From Bradyrhizobium sp. 149 (GTDB taxonomy: Bacteria; Pseudomonadota; Alphaproteobacteria; Rhizobiales; Xanthobacteraceae), in NCBI RefSeq assembly GCF_023073915.1, contig NZ_JADPKK010000015.1:1-64000 (forward strand): 64,000 bases of DNA, written 5' to 3'. Below the pieces are notes generated by a model. The model searched no databases, was not told where the DNA came from, and saw only the letters and a program-made list of their open reading frames with translations. Shown here one piece after another: positions 8,761 through 17,962 of the stretch. Position 1 is the stretch's first letter, and each line of letters begins with the position of its first letter. Both the position numbers and the translations under genes were made by a program.

Positions 8761-9967
8761 CCGCCGTCCTCCATCGGTCTGAAAGCCTCTTCCCCCGGGA
8801 TCGTGGCCAGTAGCTGGTAGTAGTCGAACTGGTACTTCGACTCCTCCGGCGACTTGACGCGGAACAGATACATGTCACGGACCAGCCGGCCGTCCTGCCG
8901 GATCCTGCCGTTGCGGGTCATGAAATCGTTCACCGGCAATTCGCGCATCTTGGCGGCGACAGTCGGCCCATCGAGCGTGCCGGCGGCTTCGACCGTCTTG
9001 AGGTAGTGCATGACCGCACCATAGGTGCCGGCGTGGATCATGGTAGGCACTTTCTTCGTCTTCTCGATGAAGCGCTTCGACCACGCGCGCGTCTCGTCGT
9101 TTAGGTCCCAGTAGAAGGCGGAGCTGAGCATTAGGCCTTGCGCGCTCTGCAGCCCGAGGCTGTGGATGTCGGCGATGAAGACGATCAGCCCGGCAAGCTT
9201 TTGCCCGTGCGTCACGCCAAACTCGCCGGCCTGCTTCACGGCGTTGATGAAGTCGCCGCCGGCATCGGCGAGCGCGATCACGTCGGCCTTGGAGGCCTGC
9301 GCCTGCAGCAGAAAGGACGAGAAATCCGGCGTGTTGATCGCGTGCTTCACGGGCCGACGACCTTGCCGCCGGTAGCGTCGATCACCTTGCGGCTGTCGGC
9401 CTCGAGCTGCGCGCCGAGCGAATAGTCGGCCGAAAGGAAGAACCAGGACTTGGCGCCGAGGCGCGAAATCGCCCTCGTCGTCCCCTGCGACAGCGCATAG
9501 GTATCGTAGGTCCAGTGGATGCCGGTCGGTGAGCACTCGTCGCCGGTCAGTCGGGACGTAGCGGCCCCGGTGGCGAGAAACAGCTTCTTCTTGTCGCGCG
9601 TGATGCCCTGCACGGCCAGCGCGACCGCAGAATTCGGGACGTCGAGGATGGCCTCGACATTGTCGTTCTCCAACCAGCGCCGGGCAATCGCCGAGCCGAT
9701 ATCCGCCTTGTTCTGGTGATCGCCGGCGACGATCTCGATCGGGCGCCCGAGCACCTTGCCCTTGAAGTCGTCTACCGCCATCTGCGCCGCGACGACCGAG
9801 CCCTGGCCGCCATTGTCGGCGTAGAGCGACGACATGTCGGTCAGCACGCCGAGCCTGATTGGCCCACTCTGCGCAACCGCCGATGTCGCCACCGTCACGA
9901 ATGTCAGCGCCTGTCCGAACGATTTAAGTGCGCCGCTTCGAGCCAACCTCACCCAGGACTTCATCAC
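8736..9967 (-). pseudogene. ABC solute-binding protein (amino-acid/aromatic type), frameshifted
   Basis: Two overlapping minus-strand frames make one periplasmic-binding protein of about 410 residues of the branched-chain amino-acid class (Peripla_BP_6). The first part (from 9967) has a basic then hydrophobic N-terminus, a signal peptide ending near AVAQSG, and the hallmark IRLGVLTDMSSLYADNGG. It ends at KVVGP. The second part continues VKHAINTPDFSSFLLQAQ in another frame to 8736. Loss of one base near 9350 explains the break. Relatives bind aromatic acids as well as amino acids, and its place ahead of the pnb genes suggests it once captured nitrobenzoate or a related acid. No permease or ATPase gene lies nearby, so even an intact protein would have to borrow a transporter. 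Confidence 0.78.
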
Positions 9968-10093
9968 TTTTCTCCTCCAACCCGGCTGCGGTAATCTTGG
10001 CCAGAACGGGGCATTGCGGAAGTGAAAGTCTTGCAGGGTGCTCCTGAACGGGCTTCAGATGGCCCGCTTTAACGGCACGGCAAGTCGCTCGCG

Positions 10094-10108
10094 ACCGATC
10101 CGATCGGT
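10094..10108. promoter_or_regulatory. Palindrome in the divergent pnb promoter region
   Basis: ACCGATCCGATCGGT is a perfect inverted repeat with 7-bp arms around one base. It lies in the 228-bp gap between the LysR gene (10196, plus) and the minus-strand pnb operon (start 9967). This is the normal place for a LysR operator, though LysR sites more often have a T-N11-A core. Candidate only. Confidence 0.45.
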
Positions 10109-10195
10109 TGCATCCGCCGAACGTCCGGCCTTAACTGCGCACGATCGCACCAACCCTGCCACGGCGCGCGATCCGCTACAGACGGGGATCCCAGC

Positions 10196-11173
10196 GTGTC
10201 GGTTTCCTTCAAGACATTGGACCTGAACCTGCTGAAGGTGTTCGACGCCGTCATGGAGGAGCGCAGCGTGCTGCGCGCCAGCCAGAAGGTCGCGTTGAGT
10301 CAGTCCGCCGTCAGCCACTCGCTCGCTCGATTGCGCGAGATGCTAGACGACGAACTGTTCGTGCGAACCGCCACAGGCATGCAGCCGACGGCGCGTGCGC
10401 TCACGATGGCGCCGCAGGTTCGCCACGCGTTGCGATCGCTGGAGGTCGCCGTCGAACTGCCGACCTTCGCTCCGGCGGTCTCCACCAAGCCGTTCACGCT
10501 CGCGGCCAACGACTTCACGACAATGGTGCTGGCGCCGCCGCTGCTGAAGATCTTGAGCCGGGAGGCTCCGGCGATCGACCTTACCATCAAGCCGGTGACA
10601 CGGATCGACCTTGCCGAACAGATCGACCTCGGGCGCATCGACGTCGCCATCGGCGTGTTCTCGTCGCCGCCGAACCGCTTCCGCACAGCGCTGCTGTTTG
10701 AGTATGACGATGTGCTGATCGTTGACAAAAAGCGCAAGCTTGGCCGCCTCGACAAGGCAAAGCTCGCGATCTTGCCACTGGTTGTCGTCTCCTTCGGCGG
10801 AGAGCAGGAGGGTGCGATCGGCGGCTTCATCTCCGAGCGCGGGCTCGCTAGGCGTTCGGAGATGTACGACCGCCCCGCGCTCGAACGGGCGCTGTCGGAC
10901 AGCGACCGGCCGCCACGGATCGCGGTCTCACTGCCGCATTTTCTTGCCCTGCCCGCGCTGCTGGCCGAGTCCGAGCTGGCGGCCATCGTTCCGCGGCCGT
11001 TGGCGCGCGCCTTCGAGCAAGCGCACGCGATCACTACCCATGAACTGCCCTACAGCACGAGCCCCGTGGAGGTGCGGATGCTGTGGCACGAGCGGATCGA
11101 GGATGAGCCATCGCACGAATGGCTTCACGAGGTGCTCCGGCGCGCGACTGAAGAGCTGAGGCGCGGGCGTTAG
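10196..11173 (+). CDS. LysR-family regulator, probable PnbR-type activator
   Basis: This 325-residue protein starts at a GTG. The N-terminal winged helix shows the classic LysR pattern: LNLLKVFDAVMEERSVLRAS, then SQSAVSHSLARLREML and DELFVRT (about residues 9-58). The remaining 240 residues form the co-inducer-binding domain, with a conserved RIDVAIGVF segment. It is of the NodD/LinR-like group. The gene is transcribed away from the pnb operon across a short intergenic region containing a palindrome. This matches the known pnbR-pnbAB arrangement, where a LysR protein induces the pathway in response to 4-nitrobenzoate. The reading frame is intact, unlike its neighbours on both sides. Confidence 0.82.
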   Translation: MSVSFKTLDLNLLKVFDAVMEERSVLRASQKVALSQSAVSHSLARLREMLDDELFVRTATGMQPTARALTMAPQVRHALRSLEVAVELPTFAPAVSTKPFTLAANDFTTMVLAPPLLKILSREAPAIDLTIKPVTRIDLAEQIDLGRIDVAIGVFSSPPNRFRTALLFEYDDVLIVDKKRKLGRLDKAKLAILPLVVVSFGGEQEGAIGGFISERGLARRSEMYDRPALERALSDSDRPPRIAVSLPHFLALPALLAESELAAIVPRPLARAFEQAHAITTHELPYSTSPVEVRMLWHERIEDEPSHEWLHEVLRRATEELRRGR

Positions 11174-11300
11174 TTTGCCGACTGCCTCGGCCGCAATCGC
11201 CGGCCGGCGCTTATGCGCGGCCATGGTGCCCGACCCAATGGCGACGTGATTGACTTGCCGATATCTACGCAAGAGATCGTCTGCGATCCTGACTGCTGCC

Positions 11301-11345
11301 CTCCGAATGCAAAGGTCACACGTTCGAATCGTGTGGGGCGCGCCA
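11301..11345 (+). other. 3' fragment of a tRNA-Arg(CCG)-like gene
   Basis: The 45 bp contain an anticodon loop CTCCGAA (anticodon CCG), the 3' side of the anticodon stem, a variable loop, a T arm (ACACGTTCGAATCGTGT) and an acceptor strand ending in CCA. The 5' half that should pair with the anticodon stem and acceptor is absent. It therefore is not a functional tRNA. Such tails mark attachment sites of integrated elements, and a broken recombinase gene lies 370 bp downstream. The sequence just before it (from 11174) and after it (to 11714) contains no supportable gene. Confidence 0.7.
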
Positions 11346-11714
11346 GTTTCTCCCGATTTTACAGCGCCATATGCGCGCCCGAACCGAAAATCAAATACTG
11401 TCGCATTCGAACGAGTAAGCAATCTCCGGAGAAAATCGTCGCCGAGCGCAAATTTCTTAGCAACTCATTAGTCGTCGGAAGCTCGCTATTCTGAGAACGG
11501 CGATCGTTTCTACAAGCCGTTGGATTGGCGCTCGCAGTGGTGGTCGGTCCAGTGCAGAGCGGAGTTCGTGAGATCCAACATCCACCACAACGGCCGTTTT
11601 GCGCCATTGGCGGCCCGTCATAGATCTGTTCGATCGGACAACACCGAAAAATCGGAATAGATTGACTTGCTCGCGGTGAGCGATGCGGTGGGTGGGACGG
11701 TGGAGGCCTCCCCC

Positions 11715-12331
11715 ATGTCTGCACGTCTCGGCGCTAAAACTCATTGGAACAAGGGATTGCTCGTCGGTCAGAAGAAGCCGCTCGAGCCAAAGCACGTCTG
11801 GTCCATCCGCGTTCGCCTAGAACTCGCAGGATCAGAGCGCGATCTTGCAATCTTCAACATGGCGATCGACAGCAAACTCGCGCTTGCGACCTCGTCAAGC
11901 TGCGCTTGGACGACGTGTACTTAGGGACAAAAGTACGAAATCGCGCAACAATCGTCCAAAAGAAGACTGGGCGACCAGTGCAATTTGAGATCACGGAGCA
12001 ATCACAAAATTCCCTTGATGCCTGTTTACCAATGCTGCGGGCTGCTGGCTCTCGATTTTTGTTCCCGAGTCGCCTTCATGCAAGTCTTCACATTTCCACC
12101 CGCCAATATGCCAGACTGGTGCATCGCTGGGTCGAAAGCATAGGCTTAGACACGACATTGTACGGCACGCACACGATGCGTCGGACAAAGGCGGCGCAAC
12201 TCTACCGAGTGACCGGTAACCTACGTGCCGTTCAACTTCTTCTCGGCCATACGAAACTGGAGAGTACCGTTCGATATTTGGGAATCGAGGTAGATGACGC
12301 TCTCACTATGGCCGAACAGATCGAGCTCTAG
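11715..12331 (+). pseudogene. Tyrosine recombinase (site-specific integrase), frameshifted
   Basis: The frame beginning MSARLGAKTHWNKGLLVGQK at 11715 runs to IDSKLA, then must shift near 11878 to continue RACDLVKLRLDDVYLGTK and on to 12331. One missing base (CTCGCGCTTGC for an expected CTGCGCGCTTGC) restores the frame. The joined product of about 205 residues is the short catalytic-domain-only integrase family common in Rhizobiales. The catalytic residues are visible: first Arg in LRACDL, HxxR in GTHTMRRTKAA, His in LLGHTKLEST and the nucleophile Tyr in VRYLG. It lacks the N-terminal core-binding domain of phage integrases, which is normal for this family. It lies beside a tRNA-Arg tail and ends at a perfect 12-bp hairpin. 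Confidence 0.82.
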
Positions 12332-12334
12332 ACT

Positions 12335-12364
12335 ATTGGCCACCGGTCCACGCCGGTGGCCAAT
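12335..12364. terminator. Perfect 12-bp hairpin after the integrase
   Basis: ATTGGCCACCGG and CCGGTGGCCAAT pair perfectly around TCCACG, starting 4 bp after the integrase stop. No T-run follows on either strand, so a Rho-independent terminator is uncertain. It may instead be an end structure of the mobile element. It lies between the integrase (plus) and the gamma-glutamyltransferase (minus), which are convergent. Confidence 0.45.
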
Positions 12365-12402
12365 CCGCGCCACGAGCGGTCCTTCTCAAATCTTGTGCTG
12401 TC

Positions 12403-13980
12403 TCAAAATCCCAGAGCGAGACCATCCTTGCGGTGATCCGACGCGCCGAGTAGGACGCCACGCGTATGGTCGATCTGAATCGCTTGGCAACCGCCAATCC
12501 CGGCATCTGCCCACTTGATGTTATGCCCGCGTGCCGATAGGTCGTCCTTTATCGCATCCGGAATGGTGGTTTCCAATTCCAGCACTTCATCGAAAGCAAA
12601 TGAGCGCGGAGCTTCGGCTGCGGTCTGGATGTCCATGCCGTGGTCGAGCACGTTGGACAAGAAATTCGCATGGCCGCAGGCTTGATAGTGGCCGCCCATC
12701 ACGCCGAACGGCATCACCGCACGGCCGTTCTTCATCAGCATGCCGGGGATGATGGTGTGCATCGGCCGCTTGCGCGGCCCGAGCGAATTAGGATGTCCTG
12801 GGCTGGCGCGAAAACTCCAGCCGCGATTATGCAGCAATACACCTGACTTTGTCGCGTAAATGCCGCTACCGAAGGGATAGAACAGCGAATTGATGAGCGA
12901 CACCGCATTCAAGTCGCGATCGACAACTGTGACATAGACGGTGTCGCGATGCTCGGTGTCGTCCCATGTTTCCGGCGCCGACGCCTTCGTCATGTCGATC
13001 TTCGAGCGGATGGCGGAGATATAGGTGTCCGACAGAAAGAGCGCGGCATCCACTTGCCCCGCGGCGGGGTCGCAGAAATAGGCATCACGGGCACGATACG
13101 CGGCCTTGGTTGCTTCGGCGAGCAGATGGATCCGGTCGGCCTCTGAAAGTGCCGCCACGTCATATCCCGCCAGCACGCGCAGGATCATCAGTGCCGCGAG
13201 CCCCTGCCCATTGGGCGGGCATTCGACGACGTCGTGCCCCTGATAGGACGTTGAAATCGGTGTCACATAATCGGAGCGTTGCGCGGCGAAGTCATCGGCG
13301 TCATGCACACCACCGAGCCCGCGCAGGGTCGCAACAATGTCGTCGGCAACTTCGCCTTCATAGAATCCTGCGCGCCCTTCGCGCGCAATCCGGCGAAACG
13401 TTGCTGCAAGGGCCGGCTGCGCGCGCTTGTCGCCGATGGCGGGCACGTTGCCGTTCGGCAGGAACTGCGCTGCAGCATCCGGCAGATCTTCAACGCGGGT
13501 GCGAAACGCGGCCCAGTCGGCGGCGACGCGTGGCGTGATGCGAAAGCCGTTTTCCGCCGCATCGATCGCCGCTGCAAAGACCTCGGAGAGCGGCTTGCTG
13601 CCGTGATCCCTGCTCAGGGTACACCAGGCATCGATGGCGCCCGGAATAGTGACGGATTCCGGCGAGGTCGGCGGAACGTCCCGGCTGCCGCTGGCGGCAT
13701 GGCGGCCGGCATCCGTCTTGGCCGGCGTCCTGCCCGATCCATTGAGTGCGATCGGTGCGCCACCCTTTGGCGCATAGAGCGCGAAACAGTCCCCGCCGAT
13801 GCCGGTCATCTGTGGCTCGACAACCCCCTGCACCGCGACGGCCGCAAGTGCCGCATCGATGGCGTTGCCGCCGGCTTTCAGTATCTCCACCGCGGCCAGC
13901 GTTGCCTGCGGATGGGATGTCGCGGCCATGCCATTGTCGGCAACGGCAACCGAGCGGCCGACGGCCATGAAGTCACGCAT
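12403..13980 (-). CDS. Gamma-glutamyltransferase-like Ntn hydrolase
   Basis: This 525-residue protein belongs to the gamma-glutamyltranspeptidase family, self-processing enzymes that transfer or hydrolyse gamma-glutamyl groups. Family features include [20 protein letters not shown] near the N-terminus with [20 protein letters not shown], and the region around the expected processing site ([19 protein letters not shown]). Thr347 there is the candidate nucleophile that would become the first residue of the small subunit. [14 protein letters not shown] follows. No signal peptide is seen, so it may be cytoplasmic. The start is the ATG at 13980 ([10 protein letters not shown]); the frame is open further upstream without protein-like content. 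It is the last gene of the amine oxidase/ABC transporter cluster. The substrate could be a gamma-glutamyl amide imported by that transporter. Confidence 0.85.
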   Translation of the reverse strand: MRDFMAVGRSVAVADNGMAATSHPQATLAAVEILKAGGNAIDAALAAVAVQGVVEPQMTGIGGDCFALYAPKGGAPIALNGSGRTPAKTDAGRHAASGSRDVPPTSPESVTIPGAIDAWCTLSRDHGSKPLSEVFAAAIDAAENGFRITPRVAADWAAFRTRVEDLPDAAAQFLPNGNVPAIGDKRAQPALAATFRRIAREGRAGFYEGEVADDIVATLRGLGGVHDADDFAAQRSDYVTPISTSYQGHDVVECPPNGQGLAALMILRVLAGYDVAALSEADRIHLLAEATKAAYRARDAYFCDPAAGQVDAALFLSDTYISAIRSKIDMTKASAPETWDDTEHRDTVYVTVVDRDLNAVSLINSLFYPFGSGIYATKSGVLLHNRGWSFRASPGHPNSLGPRKRPMHTIIPGMLMKNGRAVMPFGVMGGHYQACGHANFLSNVLDHGMDIQTAAEAPRSFAFDEVLELETTIPDAIKDDLSARGHNIKWADAGIGGCQAIQIDHTRGVLLGASDHRKDGLALGF

Positions 13981-14021
13981 GATAATGTCCCATAAAGCCG
14001 GTGCTGCAACGCGCCACGCGT

Positions 14022-14288
14022 TCAGTGGTTGAAGGTGATGCGGTCGAGAGTCGCGCAGATCGGGCCAAGCGGATGCCAAGCCGCACCAGCCGTTTGGTTG
14101 TGAAGCGTGAGGACTACAGCGGGCACGGCAACGACCGCGCCTGCCGCCGCCATAGCGAGCATCACATCTTTTCCTGGACTTCCTGAGCGGATCGCCATGC
14201 AATGCCCCCAAGTCTGGCGCGGACGCATCCGGCGCATCAACGCCAGTCCGGGAAGCGCCGCAAGCCATGCGAGCAGGCAACAGATCAT
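14022..14288 (-). CDS. Possible small membrane protein
   Basis: This 88-residue frame lies between the amine oxidase and the gamma-glutamyltransferase on the same strand. It has an N-terminal hydrophobic segment ([18 protein letters not shown]) followed by arginines, and a second one ([22 protein letters not shown], about residues 41-62). Two membrane spans in a same-strand gap of about 325 bp make it a plausible real gene. No family is recognised and codon evidence is limited. Confidence 0.4.
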   Translation of the reverse strand: MICCLLAWLAALPGLALMRRMRPRQTWGHCMAIRSGSPGKDVMLAMAAAGAVVAVPAVVLTLHNQTAGAAWHPLGPICATLDRITFNH

Positions 14289-14306
14289 AATGCGTACCTC
14301 ATCGCG

Positions 14307-16313
14307 TCAGGACTTGCTGCAGCACGACGAGGTCGTTGTCCCGGTCGAGTCCGCCGCGAGCACGCTACCCCCATTGCGTTCCGGCGCGATATCATTGGCA
14401 GGGTTAGCGGCGAAGAAGCCGTTCGGCTTCAGCATGAAGCCGGCATATTCCACTGGCATCACCGGGAAATCCTCGGGCTTGCAGACATGGGTGTGGCCGA
14501 ACGAATGCCACAGCACGATGTCGGTGTTCTCGATATTTCGGTTCTGCTCGACATAGCGCGGCAGGCCGTCGCCACCAGCATGCACGTTCGGATAATCCCC
14601 GCTGGCATATTTCTCAGCCGGATCGTAAGGCGTCACCCAGACATGCTTGGTGGCAAAGCCACCGCGCTTGCGGACAAAACTGCCTTCCTGCGCCAGCATC
14701 ACCGGGCTCGGCGTCACGATGAGCTTGTAGCCAACGGGATTGCCAACATTGTTCGTGCTGTTCGGATTCGTGACCTTCCAATAGCGTCCGCTCTGCCCGT
14801 CTGCGATCGCCGCTGCGTCGCGCTCGCGCGACAGGGTCTTGCTCTTGAGGTCGAAGGCGTTGCCATAGAGGTTGTCGGTGCCCCAGGGACGCTGCGCGAA
14901 TTCGTGCTCGGTGACAGTGTTGCCGCCACCGTCGAGATCCATGTGCATACGCACATTGAAGAAGTGCTGGTGGGTCGGGCCGCCGAGATTGTCATCGACC
15001 ATGCCGCCCCAGGCATATTTCTCGCCGGGCATGACAGCCGCGGTCTGGATGATGCCCGTGAGCTTGGCCTCGAGCTGGATCGTGCCATCCTGGTACAGAT
15101 ACCAGTAGAAGCCGTAGTCGTAATTGCCGACGGTGGCGAAGAAACTGATCACCAGACGGCGCGAGCGGCGCACCTCGAACAGCCCATTGCGGAATTCATA
15201 GTGCTTCCAGAGAATACCGTAATCCTCTTCATGCATGCAGACCGCATTCTTCATCTCGAACGGCTTGCCCTGCTCGTTTGCCGCCGGGATGTTGAAATAG
15301 TGGATATTGCCGAGACAGTCACAGCCGAGCTCGAGCGCATTGGCGAGCATGCCGAGGCCGTATTCGCCGGCATCGAAAGCCGACTTCCAGTAATGATTGG
15401 CGGTCGGATCGGCATAGGGCACCACCATTTCGGTAACGCTGGCGCGGTGAATGATGGAGCGCTTGCGGTCGCCGTCCTGATAAGCGAGCTGATGCAGCAC
15501 CAGCCCTTCGCGCGGCGTGAAGCCAACGCGAAAACTCCATTTCTGCCAGTCCACATTCCAGCCATCGACCTTGAAGCTTGGCCCCTCTGGCTGCTCGATA
15601 TTCAGCGGCTTGATGTCGGTGCGCGGATTGGTGTTCTCGTGGGCGCCGTAATTGCGCTTCTTCTTCGGGATCGGGATGACCTTGTCGTCATCCAGCAGAT
15701 CGACGACTTTTTGGTGAATGAGATCGACGACGGCGACGACGCCTTCCACCGGATGGGCATAGGCATTGTCCTTGAGGTCCTCGCGAAAGAACGTCACTGC
15801 GCGAAGAATGCGGCGGCCGCGCTCGAAGTCGCGGTCGAAGAATCCCGACGAGAATGGATCGACCTGCGCCATCTCCATATCCTTGTCGGACATGCCGCGG
15901 CGGCGCATCGCATTGCGCCAGCCCTCGTCTGCCTTGACGATTTGTTCGCATAGCAAGAATTCAGCGATCATCACCGGCGGCTGGCCATATGGCGCGTCAG
16001 CATTGGGCAGCAGCTTGGTGTCGACGATGCGCGACGTCGTGAGATCGACAATGAACTCGGTTGCCGCACCGGTGTCAGGCTCCAGCACGACCACAAAAGC
16101 GAGCCGCGGCAGCACCGTGCCGTCGGCATAAGCGCGCAGGTCCGCCTTGCTCGGCTCTTCCAGTCGCACGATCGGAAAACGGCAGCGCGGCGTCACTTGC
16201 CCTTTCGCCTTGACCAGATCACAGGCCGCGCCGATCTCGTCCAGCGTCAGCGGATCGAGCGGATGGATCGCAGCAACCGCCGTGCCGTCCTGAATTTTCT
16301 GCATCACCGTCAT
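14307..16313 (-). CDS. Copper-containing primary-amine oxidase
   Basis: This 668-residue protein is a full-length copper amine oxidase (EC 1.4.3.21 type). Such enzymes oxidise R-CH2-NH2 to an aldehyde, ammonia and hydrogen peroxide using copper and a self-made topaquinone. The cofactor site TVGNYDYGF is present, with Tyr398 the topaquinone precursor. Copper ligands are seen as HQH in THQHFFNVRMHMDLDG and a further His in LWHSFGHTH near the C-terminus. The N-terminal N2/N3-type domains and the start MTVMQKIQDG at 16313 fit the family. No signal peptide is visible, as in Arthrobacter-type cytoplasmic enzymes. The gene follows the ABC ATPase gene by about 40 bp, so it is likely co-transcribed with the transporter. 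It could act on tyramine, phenethylamine, histamine or an omega-amino acid. Confidence 0.93.
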   Translation of the reverse strand: MTVMQKIQDGTAVAAIHPLDPLTLDEIGAACDLVKAKGQVTPRCRFPIVRLEEPSKADLRAYADGTVLPRLAFVVVLEPDTGAATEFIVDLTTSRIVDTKLLPNADAPYGQPPVMIAEFLLCEQIVKADEGWRNAMRRRGMSDKDMEMAQVDPFSSGFFDRDFERGRRILRAVTFFREDLKDNAYAHPVEGVVAVVDLIHQKVVDLLDDDKVIPIPKKKRNYGAHENTNPRTDIKPLNIEQPEGPSFKVDGWNVDWQKWSFRVGFTPREGLVLHQLAYQDGDRKRSIIHRASVTEMVVPYADPTANHYWKSAFDAGEYGLGMLANALELGCDCLGNIHYFNIPAANEQGKPFEMKNAVCMHEEDYGILWKHYEFRNGLFEVRRSRRLVISFFATVGNYDYGFYWYLYQDGTIQLEAKLTGIIQTAAVMPGEKYAWGGMVDDNLGGPTHQHFFNVRMHMDLDGGGNTVTEHEFAQRPWGTDNLYGNAFDLKSKTLSRERDAAAIADGQSGRYWKVTNPNSTNNVGNPVGYKLIVTPSPVMLAQEGSFVRKRGGFATKHVWVTPYDPAEKYASGDYPNVHAGGDGLPRYVEQNRNIENTDIVLWHSFGHTHVCKPEDFPVMPVEYAGFMLKPNGFFAANPANDIAPERNGGSVLAADSTGTTTSSCCSKS

Positions 16314-16354
16314 ATTGGAACTCCTGAAGGCGCATGGCACCGTTGGACCAGAGA

Positions 16355-17962
16355 CTATTGAAGACGTTCGCGGCCAGGCGCCGCGGCGAACAATGCGCGC
16401 GTATAGGCATGTTGCGGATTGGCGAAGATGTCGGCAGTCGGGCCGCTCTCGACGATCTCGCCGGATTTCATCACCATGATGCGGTCGCACAATTCACCGG
16501 CGACACGCAGGTCATGGGTGATGAACAGCATCGCCAGGCCGAGCCGACTGCGCAGATCCGCGAACAGTTTCAGCACCTGCGCCTGCACGGTGACGTCGAG
16601 CGCCGACACCGCCTCATCGGCGATCAGAACCTGCGGTTCGGACGCGAGCGCCCGCGCGATGCAGATACGCTGCCGCTGACCGCCGGAGAATTCGTGCGGA
16701 AAACGATGCATGACATGCGGATCCATGCCGACCAGCTCGAGCAGCTTTGCCACCTCGTCGCGCGCCACCTGCGGCGACGCACCGAAATTGACAACGCCCT
16801 CGATCATCGACTGTCCCACCGACAGCCGCGGATTGAGCGAACGGTACGGGTCCTGGAAAACGACCTGGATGTAGCGCCGATGCGGTCGCAGCGTCGCATT
16901 GGAAACAGCGGCGATATCCGTACCGAGCAGATTGATCTCGCCGGATGTCGGTTTCATGAGCCGGGCCACACAGCGCGCCAGGGTCGACTTGCCAGAGCCG
17001 GACTCGCCGACCACGCCAAGGATCTCACCGCGACCGAGCGTGAAGCCGGCACCGCGCACCGCATGGGTGACGCGGCCCCGGCCGAACAGTCCGCGCTGGC
17101 CATAGGTCATCTCCAACCCCTTGACGGCGAGCACATCGGCTGTCGGCTCGCGCGCCGCGGTGGCGATCTGGATGCCCTTGGGCACCGAGTCGATCAGCAG
17201 CCGCGTATAGGCCTGGGCTGGCGAACCCAGCACCGCGTCGGCGCTGCCGCTTTCGACCACGGCGCCCTTCTGCATCACCACCACGCGATCGGCGATATCG
17301 GCGACTACGCCGAAATCATGGGTGATGAACAGCACGCCAATATTCTTGCGCTTCACCAAATCCTTGATCAGCACCAGGATCTGCTTCTGTGTGGTGACGT
17401 CAAGCGCGGTGGTCGGCTCGTCCGCGATCAGCAGCACCGGTTCCAGCAGCATCGCCATGGCGATCATGACCCGCTGGCGCTGCCCGCCCGACAGCTGATG
17501 CGGATAGGCCTGCATCAGCTGCGCCGCATTTGGCAGCAGCATGTCTTCCAGCGCCGCCAGCACCCGCCTGTTGATCTCGGCCTTGCTCGGCCGCGCGTTG
17601 CCATGCCAGACGAGCAGCTCGGCGAGTTGCTCGCGCACCGTCATCACCGGATTGAGCGCCGTCATCGGCTCCTGAAAGATCATGCCGATGCGGCTGCCGC
17701 GCAGCGTCCGCATCCGCTGATCCGGAGCGCCGATCAGTTCCTCGCCAAGCACCTTGATCGAGCCGCCCATCGGCGTCAGGCCGTCCGGCAGCAGTCCCAT
17801 GACGCTGAACGCCGTGACTGACTTGCCCGATCCGGATTCCCCGACAACGCAGACGATCTCGCCGGATGGCACCGTAATATCGATATCCCTGATAGTGCGG
17901 CGGCCATCGGCATCGCCGGTGAGGCCGACCGTCAGGCCGCGGATTTCGAGAACGGCGGTCAT
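16355..17962 (-). CDS. Dipeptide-type ABC transporter, fused twin ATPase
   Basis: This 535-residue protein joins two ATPase domains, equivalent to DppD plus DppF. The first (about residues 1-260) has Walker A GESGSGKS, signature LSGGQRQR and Walker B LLIADEPTT. The second (about 275-530) has GESGSGKST, FSGGQRQRI and VLIADEAVSALD. Both carry the oligopeptide-type C-terminal extension (for example VLGSPAQAYTRLLIDSVP in the first). It powers the two permeases encoded just upstream, with a 4-bp ATGA-type overlap at 17959-17962. Peptide, nickel and opine importers share this layout, so the substrate is set by the binding protein. Confidence 0.93.
   Translation of the reverse strand: MTAVLEIRGLTVGLTGDADGRRTIRDIDITVPSGEIVCVVGESGSGKSVTAFSVMGLLPDGLTPMGGSIKVLGEELIGAPDQRMRTLRGSRIGMIFQEPMTALNPVMTVREQLAELLVWHGNARPSKAEINRRVLAALEDMLLPNAAQLMQAYPHQLSGGQRQRVMIAMAMLLEPVLLIADEPTTALDVTTQKQILVLIKDLVKRKNIGVLFITHDFGVVADIADRVVVMQKGAVVESGSADAVLGSPAQAYTRLLIDSVPKGIQIATAAREPTADVLAVKGLEMTYGQRGLFGRGRVTHAVRGAGFTLGRGEILGVVGESGSGKSTLARCVARLMKPTSGEINLLGTDIAAVSNATLRPHRRYIQVVFQDPYRSLNPRLSVGQSMIEGVVNFGASPQVARDEVAKLLELVGMDPHVMHRFPHEFSGGQRQRICIARALASEPQVLIADEAVSALDVTVQAQVLKLFADLRSRLGLAMLFITHDLRVAGELCDRIMVMKSGEIVESGPTADIFANPQHAYTRALFAAAPGRERLQ

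Noticed and set aside
10928..11422. Minus-strand frame containing PHTIRTCDLCIRR
   Set aside because: The string comes from translating the tRNA-Arg-like fragment; the rest is antisense to the LysR gene.
13981..14280. Upstream extension of the gamma-glutamyltransferase frame
   Set aside because: The added 100 codons are Arg/Pro-rich without family similarity. The ATG at 13980 starts just before the conserved N-terminus.
14202..15953. Long plus-strand frame of 583 codons
   Set aside because: It is antisense to the copper amine oxidase, whose motifs are clear on the minus strand. Long mirror frames are common at this GC content.
16334..17821. Long plus-strand frame of 495 codons, His/Arg-rich
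   Set aside because: It is antisense to the fused ABC ATPase and shows no domain of its own.
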